DNA of 16,861 bases from Clostridiaceae bacterium. GTDB taxonomy: Bacteria; Bacillota_A; Clostridia; Acetivibrionales; Acetivibrionaceae. The DNA is taken from positions 1-16,861 of the forward strand of contig JAAZCB010001017.1 of assembly GCA_012513545.1 (NCBI GenBank), given 5' to 3'. Below the pieces are notes generated by a model, which saw only the letters and a program-made list of their open reading frames with translations, was not told where the DNA came from and did not search any database. Shown piece after piece: positions 7,989 to 14,491 of this stretch. The position numbers and the translations under genes are program-made. Position 1 is the stretch's first letter, and the number at the start of each line of letters is the position of its first letter.

Positions 7989-9479
7989 ATGAATTATTGT
8001 GAGCTTTTATTCAATACACCCAAAGAGCATCTTGACAAGGAAGCTCTTATTGATGCTGAAACAGGAAAAAGGCTTTCGTACAAAAGGCTTCAGGAGAATG
8101 TAAAAAAAGTTGCCGGTTTTTTCAGTAAAAGAGGCTATACACCGGGAACAGTAATTCTGACTCACTTGCATAATAGTGCTGAAGCTGCAATTGTGCTACT
8201 GGCAGCGCAGTATCAAGGATGTGTTATTTGTCCTGTAAATCCTTTATATAAGCCATTAGAGATCAATTATTATGTAAAAGACTCCGGAGCTAAGTGTTTA
8301 ATCACATATCTTAATAAGGCAGAATTGCAAATCGATAAGGAAATGGAAATTGAAGTGCTCAATGTTAGTGAAATTGAGGCTTTATGTGAAGTTGAGGATT
8401 TTCCTGAAGATATGATTGGTGAAATGTACAGTTATAAGGAAGATGAACTTGCAATGCTTTTGTATACTTCGGGGTCAACCTCCGAGCCGAAAGGTGTAAT
8501 GCTTACAACGGAATGTTTCTATACTTTTTTAAGGAAAAGTGATATAGCAATGTACCGTTACAGCCCTTTGGACAGGCTTTTGTGTTTTGTTCCTTTTTCC
8601 CATGGCTATGGTTCTGTTTCACTTCTTATACCTGCACTTGCAGGCAAAGCAGCAATTGTTTTTTTGAGGTCATTTCAGCCAATAAAGATAGCTAAAATAA
8701 TATCAAGTGAAAATATTACACATATATTCGGAGTGCCTACGCATTATCAGCAAATGCTAAGGTATGAAATGATTTTTGAGGACTTAAAAAAGCTTAAAGC
8801 AGCGTTTTGTGCGGCTGCACCGCTTAATTTCGAGACTGCATTGTTATGGTTTAAAAGTACGGGAGTTTACCTTGATGAAGGTTATGGTATGACAGAAACC
8901 TCAACTCTTATTTCAACCAGAATGTCAATGCTTCCAGAGCCATCGGGGAACGTAGGGTTTGCCCCGGAAGGGATATTGAAAGTCGAAGCTTTTGATGAAG
9001 ATGGGAGTATATGCCCAAATGGTATAATAGGGGAACTTCGCGTAAAGGGTGAAGGGATAATGCCTGGCTATTATAACCGTCCTGATGAGAGCAGGGAAAA
9101 GTTTAGGGACGGATGGTTCTGCACCGGAGATTTCGGGTATAAAAGAGATGATGGTTCAATCGTTATAAGTGGCAGAAAAAATGAAATTATTAATGTTGCC
9201 GGACTGAAAATTTCACCTGTTGAAATTGAGGCTGTTATTAACTCACACATAGCTGTGGCGGATTCTGCAGTTGTTGGTGTTGAGGACGGTACTTACGGGC
9301 AAATAATTAAAGCCTTTGTTGTTCTTAAAGAAAACTTTAACGTATCAGAGAGGGATTTAATAAAGTATGTATCCGACAAGATAGCGAATTTCAAGGTGCC
9401 GAAGTTCATATATTTTTTGGACGAACTGCCAAGAAACAAGCTGGGTAAAATTGATAAAAATATGCTAAAGAGCTACTGA
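7989..9479 (+). CDS. Acyl-CoA/acyl-ACP synthetase, AMP-forming (ANL superfamily)
   Basis: Activates a carboxylic acid as acyl-AMP and transfers it to a thiol, either CoA or the phosphopantetheine of an ACP. The 496-residue protein carries the full ANL motif set: P-loop YTSGSTSEPKG (159-169), GYGMTETS (298-305), CTGDFG (378-383), GRKNEIINVAG (395-405), and the C-terminal PRNKLGKIDK (481-490) with the adenylation Lys487. All catalytic residues I can check are intact. The substrate cannot be read from sequence; overall it resembles fatty-acid/aryl-acid CoA ligases more than amino-acid adenylation domains. Its place as last gene in the KAS-ACP-KAS operon suggests that it primes the ACP or a KAS with a free acid starter (inference). 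No clear terminator follows, so read-through into the next unit is possible. Confidence 0.92.
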   Translation: MNYCELLFNTPKEHLDKEALIDAETGKRLSYKRLQENVKKVAGFFSKRGYTPGTVILTHLHNSAEAAIVLLAAQYQGCVICPVNPLYKPLEINYYVKDSGAKCLITYLNKAELQIDKEMEIEVLNVSEIEALCEVEDFPEDMIGEMYSYKEDELAMLLYTSGSTSEPKGVMLTTECFYTFLRKSDIAMYRYSPLDRLLCFVPFSHGYGSVSLLIPALAGKAAIVFLRSFQPIKIAKIISSENITHIFGVPTHYQQMLRYEMIFEDLKKLKAAFCAAAPLNFETALLWFKSTGVYLDEGYGMTETSTLISTRMSMLPEPSGNVGFAPEGILKVEAFDEDGSICPNGIIGELRVKGEGIMPGYYNRPDESREKFRDGWFCTGDFGYKRDDGSIVISGRKNEIINVAGLKISPVEIEAVINSHIAVADSAVVGVEDGTYGQIIKAFVVLKENFNVSERDLIKYVSDKIANFKVPKFIYFLDELPRNKLGKIDKNMLKSY

Positions 9480-9519
9480 AATTTTTAAAGTAGTGGAGTT
9501 CGAATTATGTTTTAATGCA

Positions 9520-9548
9520 TTGACTTGATAGAAAGGTAAAGTTATTAT
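9520..9548 (+). promoter_or_regulatory. Promoter of the U32-methyltransferase unit
   Basis: TTGACT (9520-9525) and TATTAT (9543-9548) with a 17-base spacer, the same hexamers as the leuS promoter. Predicted start near 9555, giving a leader of about 78 nt. It makes the downstream pair a unit that can be expressed separately from the KAS operon. Confidence 0.65.
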
Positions 9549-9632
9549 AAAACCATATGAAAAGCGTGTACTGTTAAACATAGTAACAAATATTTTTTAA
9601 ACAATACCAGTTATATTTTTAGGAGGGGGAGT

Positions 9633-11111
9633 ATGAAGCTTTCAGTTTGTACAAACTGGGATAGAAGTCTATTGGAGGGCTTAGCAAGTATCCCGGATGT
9701 TTATGAAGTGTTTGGTAGTGAAGATAGGTCGCTATTTGGGTCTGCCAGACCTTCCATTGTACTTGGCAGGGTTGAAAAGGAGGAAATGGCGCAGTATATT
9801 AAAAAGGTTCATGATAGAGGCTTGAAATTTAATTATACTATAAATGCACCTTGCTTAAACAATATGGAATTTAATAAGGCAGTACATGAGAAAATGATTG
9901 GAGAACTGGAAATGCTGGTTGATATGGGCATAGATGGAGTAACAGTCGCAATCCCTTATCTTCTTGAGTTAATAAAAAGGCGTTTTCCAAAGCTTCATGT
10001 GAAGGTATCGGTTATTGCTCAGGTTAATTCTATACCTAAAGCCCGCTTTTTTGAAGAAATGGGAGCAGACGAAATACTGCTTGACTACATGATAAACCGT
10101 GACTTTAAACTTCTTGAGAATATAAGGAAATCGGTGAAATGCGATTTAAGCCTCCTTCTGAATGACTTGTGTACTTATGGCTGCGCTTACCGTAATTATC
10201 ACTACAATGTTGCCGGACATGCATCACAGTCAGATCATTTATCTGAAGGCTTCTGTATAGATTACAATACTTTACGCTGCAGTATTGAGAGGCTAAAGAA
10301 CCCAAGTCTTTTTATATCCTCGCGTTGGATCAGGCCTGAGGACATAAGCTGCTATGAAGACATAGGCTATGAATATTTTAAAGTTGCAGGAAGACGGATG
10401 ACTGCAGACTGGATATTGAATGCTGCAAAAGCTTATTCGACGAGAAAGTATGAAGGGAATCTTTCGGATATTCTGGATTGTTCTCTGCCAGGCATGACGG
10501 ATAAGGCTCTGCCCATGAAATTTGAGAATATTTCTTCTGGAATATCTTCAATTGATGTTAACAGCCTGATGAAACTTTATCAGACGAAGTCGGAAATGCC
10601 ATATATTGATAATAACTCTCTTGAGGGGTTTATTGAATTTTTCAAAAATGATTGTTGTACCGGAAACTGTAATGCTTGCAACTATTGCAAGAGCTATACG
10701 GATAAAGTCCTCAGGCTGGAGGAGGATAAGACGCAGGTAATGCAGGAAGCGTACAACGGATTATACACGGACCTTGTCGAGAGCAGAATATTTTATTGCA
10801 GCGAATCTGGTGATGATTGTCCTGCCGGAACAGAGGAAAAACGTAAGGTTTCAGATATAATATGGCCGGATAGGGTCGAAAGGCTTTATGATACCATTAT
10901 GGGCAATATTCCTGATAATTTCCGTTCAGTAGCAAGGGGAGCTTCACACAGGTCTATAGTGGAAATAGCCAGAAAAAGAGGGTCTAATGAGATAAATGAA
11001 GAGGATGTTCTAATGGGTGTAATTAAGAATATACCTGAAGCTTTCAGGAATAATATGATTAACGGGCTCAAACAACTTGGGGTAGATTTGAGCTTCCTGG
11101 ACAGACAGTAG
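9633..11111 (+). CDS. Peptidase U32 family protein with extra Cys cluster and C-terminal helical domain
   Basis: The N-terminal ~300 residues look like the U32 TIM-barrel fold: NYTINAPCLNN (67-77), GIDGVTVAIP (99-108), SVIAQVNS (126-133), then the hallmark stretch NDLCTYGCAYRNYHYN (177-192) with FCIDYNTLRC (207-216). C180, C184, C208 and C216 could hold an Fe-S cluster as in UbiU/UbiV. Despite the name, studied relatives include O2-independent hydroxylation factors for ubiquinone, 23S rRNA (RlhA) and tRNA (TrhP). Two unusual additions follow: a second cysteine group CCTGNCNACNYC (341-352), and a ~75-residue C-terminal helical segment (about 411-485: WPDRVERL, IPDNFRSVAR, EIARKRGSNEINEEDV) resembling the small PCP_red domain of protochlorophyllide-reductase-like proteins. 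That resemblance is from memory and is moderate. A strong AGGAGG precedes the ATG. The methyltransferase begins 23 bases after its stop, so the two are probably co-transcribed and may share a target. Confidence 0.8.
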   Translation: MKLSVCTNWDRSLLEGLASIPDVYEVFGSEDRSLFGSARPSIVLGRVEKEEMAQYIKKVHDRGLKFNYTINAPCLNNMEFNKAVHEKMIGELEMLVDMGIDGVTVAIPYLLELIKRRFPKLHVKVSVIAQVNSIPKARFFEEMGADEILLDYMINRDFKLLENIRKSVKCDLSLLLNDLCTYGCAYRNYHYNVAGHASQSDHLSEGFCIDYNTLRCSIERLKNPSLFISSRWIRPEDISCYEDIGYEYFKVAGRRMTADWILNAAKAYSTRKYEGNLSDILDCSLPGMTDKALPMKFENISSGISSIDVNSLMKLYQTKSEMPYIDNNSLEGFIEFFKNDCCTGNCNACNYCKSYTDKVLRLEEDKTQVMQEAYNGLYTDLVESRIFYCSESGDDCPAGTEEKRKVSDIIWPDRVERLYDTIMGNIPDNFRSVARGASHRSIVEIARKRGSNEINEEDVLMGVIKNIPEAFRNNMINGLKQLGVDLSFLDRQ

Positions 11112-11134
11112 GTGCTAAGGAAAGGGGCAGGCAT

Positions 11135-11785
11135 TTGAATATTTTAAAGGGAAAAAAAATATTAACCGATATGGTTTTAAATGAAATCATATCGGGATTT
11201 AATGATATTGCAGTAGATGTTGGCACCGGAGACGGAAGGTTTGTTTACAAGCAGGCGAAGTTAAATCCTCAGACATTTTATATCGGTATGGACCCAGCTG
11301 CAGAAAATATGATGGAGTATGCATCAAAAATAGTAAAGAAGCCTTCAAAGGGCGGCCTGGTAAATGCTTTGTATGTGGTTTCAAACCTGGAGGATCTTCC
11401 TGATGAAATGGCTGATCTGGCTAATCATATATTTATAAACCTTCCATGGGGAAGCCTTTTGGAAGGAGTATCGAAGGGTAGAAGTGAGGTTCTTGATAAT
11501 CTGGTTAAATTGGCAAAGGCGCCTCTGGCAAGCCTTGACATATGTTTTACCTATAGTGTCTTGCATGAGGCAGGAGAGATGGAAAGGCGGGATTTGCCAC
11601 AATTATCCCTGGACTACATTAATGAGGTTGTTGTGCCCTTATATAAGGATAGAGGTATAACTGTAAATAGTGTTGACACAATTTCAAATGAAACCTTGAA
11701 GGAGTATGATACCCAATGGTCAAAAAGATTAGGGTTTGGAAGAACAAGGGACGTCTTCAGGATTAGAGCGGATATAATAAAGTGA
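11135..11785 (+). CDS. NpmA/Kam-family 16S rRNA (adenine1408-N1)-methyltransferase
   Basis: A 216-residue SAM-dependent methyltransferase colinear with NpmA (219 residues). From recall of NpmA, nearly every functional element matches with an offset of two: VGTGDGR with D28 (NpmA D30), YIGMDP with D53, KKPSKGGL at 68-75, LPWGSLLE with W105 (NpmA W107), and QWSKRLGFGRTRDVFR carrying W195, R198, R203 and R205 (NpmA W197, R200, R205, R207). In this family the two Trp hold the flipped A1408 and the basic residues bind helix 44 of 16S rRNA; N1 methylation blocks many aminoglycosides. The start is TTG at 11135, after AAGGAAAGGGG at a suitable spacing. It is second in a unit with the U32 protein and is followed by a terminator. 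No mobile element surrounds it, so it looks like resident chromosome. Activity is inferred, not proven; a housekeeping or self-protection role is also possible. Confidence 0.88.
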   Translation: MNILKGKKILTDMVLNEIISGFNDIAVDVGTGDGRFVYKQAKLNPQTFYIGMDPAAENMMEYASKIVKKPSKGGLVNALYVVSNLEDLPDEMADLANHIFINLPWGSLLEGVSKGRSEVLDNLVKLAKAPLASLDICFTYSVLHEAGEMERRDLPQLSLDYINEVVVPLYKDRGITVNSVDTISNETLKEYDTQWSKRLGFGRTRDVFRIRADIIK

Positions 11786-11793
11786 TTTGACTA

Positions 11794-11825
11794 AACAAGC
11801 TGCGAATACAGGCAGCTTGTTGTAT
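11794..11825 (+). terminator. Terminator after the methyltransferase gene
   Basis: AACAAGCTGC (11794-11803) pairs with GCAGCTTGTT (11812-11821) across an 8-base loop, followed by a modest T-rich tract. It begins 9 bases after the stop codon. Confidence 0.75.
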
Positions 11826-11882
11826 TAGTGTAAAATATAGTATTGTAAAAAAAGTTTAGTCTGGCTGTGTATGGAGGAAGCA

Positions 11883-14156
11883 CTATGATACCTTTGTGCT
11901 GCATTTTTTATATTCCTCACAGGAATCCTCAAAGCAGTTAAAGGTTATGATAAAAGTGGTGCCTTTACCGATTTCACTCTTAACATCAATTGTTCCGCCG
12001 TGGTCCTTGATAATCCTGTAGCACATGCTTAATCCAAGGCCTGTTCCGGTTTCTTTCGTAGTAAAGAAAGGTGTGCCCAGGTTTTTCAGATCTTCTTCAG
12101 ATATCCCTTTTCCATTATCAGAGATTATCAACTGAATTTTATTAAGGCTTTTGATTGAACGGGTTTCTATTTTAAGCCTTGGGTTATCTGTATCAGACAT
12201 TGCTTCTATGGCGTTCTTTGACATGTTAAGAATAATTTGTTTTATTTGTGATTCATCGGCCCTTATGTCGTCTTCAGAGTTATCTGAAAGCTCTATGTCA
12301 ATCTTTACCCCTTTCATAAAGGAAGGGCTTTCAAGCATATACCTCATGGACTCAATTATTTCATTAAGCGAGTAAATATCCATTGTTGTTTCAGTTGGTT
12401 TGGTGAGGGTTAAAAAGTCCATTACAACCCTGTTTAAATCAGAGGTTATATTTTCAATCCTGTCAATATACTTTTTAAAGCTATCATCTGTTGATTTATG
12501 TGAAAGTAACTGGCAGTACCCTTTGATGGAAGCAAGGTGGTTTTTTGTTTCATGAACTATACCTGCACCCATTTGGCCGATAATAGCAAGTTTGTCCTGA
12601 TGCTGTATTTTTTCCTGCTCTTTTTTATATTCAGTTATATCAGAGGCTACAAATATATATCCGATAACGTTGCTGTCTATATTTAGAATAGAATTTGAGT
12701 GGAATATTATGTACTTTTTGATTCCATTAGGAGTAACAAAACTTGCCTCGTATGAAATTTCACTAACAATGTTGTCCGGGGTTGCTTTAAAGGGCTTATT
12801 ATCGATGTGAAAACTCAGATTCCTTATTAAATAGTTAATATTCCTGCCTATGATATCTTCAAATTCCAATTCAACGCATTCGGTTAAGGCTTTATTAAAC
12901 ATTATGATGTTCAGATTTTTATCAAATATCAAAACAAGGTTGCTCAGAGAATTTAAAATGGTGCTGGTTTGAAGCTGTACATCGTCTAGTTGCTGTTCTT
13001 TTGCAGTGTCATGCAGGGTAACCATTACTCCATATTTATTTCTGAACATGTTAATGTTTAGATTTATGGTTCTTAGGTTAGCGATTCTGTATTTTTTTGC
13101 GCAGCTTGACTTCCATTTTTTGGTATTAAGGAAATTAAAGCACAAATTACCGATATCGTCCATAACCGCTGAATTAATTTCTTCTATTTCATTTCTTGTG
13201 TCGTGATTATATTTTATATCAATCAATTCGAAGGCATTCTTATTTGCAAAGGTAATTTTACCGTTATTATTACTTGTAATAATTGCCACAGGCAGATTAG
13301 CCAGAATTTCCTTTAGTTCATTTCTAGACTGATTCAATTTTTCTTTATTTATTTTATTTTTTTCAAAAGGGTAGGTTACTGAGCTGGCAAATACACCCTT
13401 AAACAGAAAGTAATAGTATGAAATCTTTAAAATGTTACCAAGAGTAGTACAATGCAAGGAGGCTGCAGAAAAAAGCGTAAAATTCAGTATGGCAGGAATT
13501 GCTATAAGGACAGCCATGCATACATGTCGATAGGTGATGAAATCTCTTTTGTTGATTCTCTTATGTATTCTTTGAAAGCATACTATTAATAATATTACCA
13601 AACAAATGTTAATAATTTTCATAAGAAGAATTGGGTAAGAATCTACATAAAAAGCAGGCAGTGTGACAAATGTTTTGAAAACTATTATTAACACAGAAGA
13701 AATAAGAACGGTGGTTATTGTTGAAACCCATTTATTGAGATTGGTGCGGAAAAGCCTGGTCGAACTTAGAATTATAACAAGGGCTTCCATGATTCTTCCA
13801 AAAATCCAATACCCCAGGAAGAGACTGCTTTTCTCATTGGAAAACAGCTCATAAGCAGGATGCGAATACGTTTGATGTATATCAAAAAGTGCCACTGAAA
13901 GAAATCCGTAACCAATAATTCTGTTGGAATGAGTGTTATAGGAATGGGTATACCACACCACGAAAAATGATGACAGGGCTATAAAAATACAAACAAATTC
14001 TGCAGCAGAAAGAAAAAAACCCAACTCTTTTTGAGCCAATACTTGCGGCATTATTACAGACAAAACAATGCTTATAACCAGTATAAGCAGGTATTGCAAA
14101 GCAAACATGAAGAACTGCTTTCTTTTAACTGTGTTAAAGGTATCATTTAAATACAT
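11883..14156 (-). CDS. Membrane sensor histidine kinase (MASE3-like, two PAS, HisKA, HATPase)
   Basis: An orphan two-component sensor. I place the start at the ATG at 14156 (757 residues). A GTG at 14201 would add 15 residues, but the promoter's predicted start (about 14207) leaves it almost no leader. From the ATG: about seven hydrophobic segments within residues 15-255 form a MASE3-type membrane sensor (TYSHPAYELF is characteristic); a PAS-like domain at about 280-385; a second PAS at about 397-510; the phosphoacceptor box GAGIVHETKNHLASIKGY with His535; then the ATPase N-box NMSKNAIEAM, G1 DNGKGIS, F-box TPFFTTKE and G2 GTGLGLSM. The kinase part resembles the sporulation-type kinases of Bacillus and clostridia, which feed the Spo0 phosphorelay. 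No response regulator lies next to it, which fits that reading (inference). The ligand is unknown. Confidence 0.9.
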   Translation of the reverse strand: MYLNDTFNTVKRKQFFMFALQYLLILVISIVLSVIMPQVLAQKELGFFLSAAEFVCIFIALSSFFVVWYTHSYNTHSNRIIGYGFLSVALFDIHQTYSHPAYELFSNEKSSLFLGYWIFGRIMEALVIILSSTRLFRTNLNKWVSTITTVLISSVLIIVFKTFVTLPAFYVDSYPILLMKIINICLVILLIVCFQRIHKRINKRDFITYRHVCMAVLIAIPAILNFTLFSAASLHCTTLGNILKISYYYFLFKGVFASSVTYPFEKNKINKEKLNQSRNELKEILANLPVAIITSNNNGKITFANKNAFELIDIKYNHDTRNEIEEINSAVMDDIGNLCFNFLNTKKWKSSCAKKYRIANLRTINLNINMFRNKYGVMVTLHDTAKEQQLDDVQLQTSTILNSLSNLVLIFDKNLNIIMFNKALTECVELEFEDIIGRNINYLIRNLSFHIDNKPFKATPDNIVSEISYEASFVTPNGIKKYIIFHSNSILNIDSNVIGYIFVASDITEYKKEQEKIQHQDKLAIIGQMGAGIVHETKNHLASIKGYCQLLSHKSTDDSFKKYIDRIENITSDLNRVVMDFLTLTKPTETTMDIYSLNEIIESMRYMLESPSFMKGVKIDIELSDNSEDDIRADESQIKQIILNMSKNAIEAMSDTDNPRLKIETRSIKSLNKIQLIISDNGKGISEEDLKNLGTPFFTTKETGTGLGLSMCYRIIKDHGGTIDVKSEIGKGTTFIITFNCFEDSCEEYKKCSTKVS

Positions 14157-14491
14157 ATTTTTCACCAGCTTTATCTGTTTTATATATGTAGCACTTATCA
14201 CTAAACCCTCAAAATTATACCATAATGCTGTACGAGTGTCTATTGTTCTAGGAAATAATAAAGTAATTTAACTTATTTATGAAATAAAAATAAAATGTAT
14301 TTAAGGTATATTCTGCTAATAAGTCTCGACAAGTACATAATAGTACGATTGAGGATGTAAACATGGCAGACACTTAACCTGTGCACAGATTCCTTTAAGC
14401 CGGTTCAACAATTCTTCCATATTAATTTTGTTGTCTACAGAAGGATAAAAGTCAAATAATAATTGCCGTTTTGCCAAGTGTATAAACAATA
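14157..14491. other. Divergent intergenic region between the kinase and serpin genes
   Basis: AT-rich spacer holding the kinase promoter (14214-14242). The minus strand from about 14470 to 14316 is open and translates to a protein-like stretch (FDFYPSVDNKINMEELLNRL and on to a stop at 14316), but no ribosome site or family match is apparent. It may be a gene remnant or chance. A TATAAA at 14481-14486 lies just before the serpin start. Confidence 0.5.
14214..14242 (-). promoter_or_regulatory. Promoter of the histidine kinase gene
   Basis: On the minus strand TAGACA (14237-14242) and a perfect TATAAT (14214-14219) are spaced by 17 bases. The predicted start near 14207 favours the ATG at 14156 over the GTG at 14201 as the kinase start. 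Confidence 0.75.

Noticed and set aside
9480..9632. Terminator between the ligase and U32 genes
   Set aside because: Only AT-rich sequence and weak pairings; no convincing stem followed by a T-run.
14157..14201. GTG start for the histidine kinase
   Set aside because: Although GAGGG precedes it, the consensus promoter's -10 ends only about 12 bases upstream of it, so the site would hardly be in the mRNA. The ATG at 14156 fits better; this remains a judgement.
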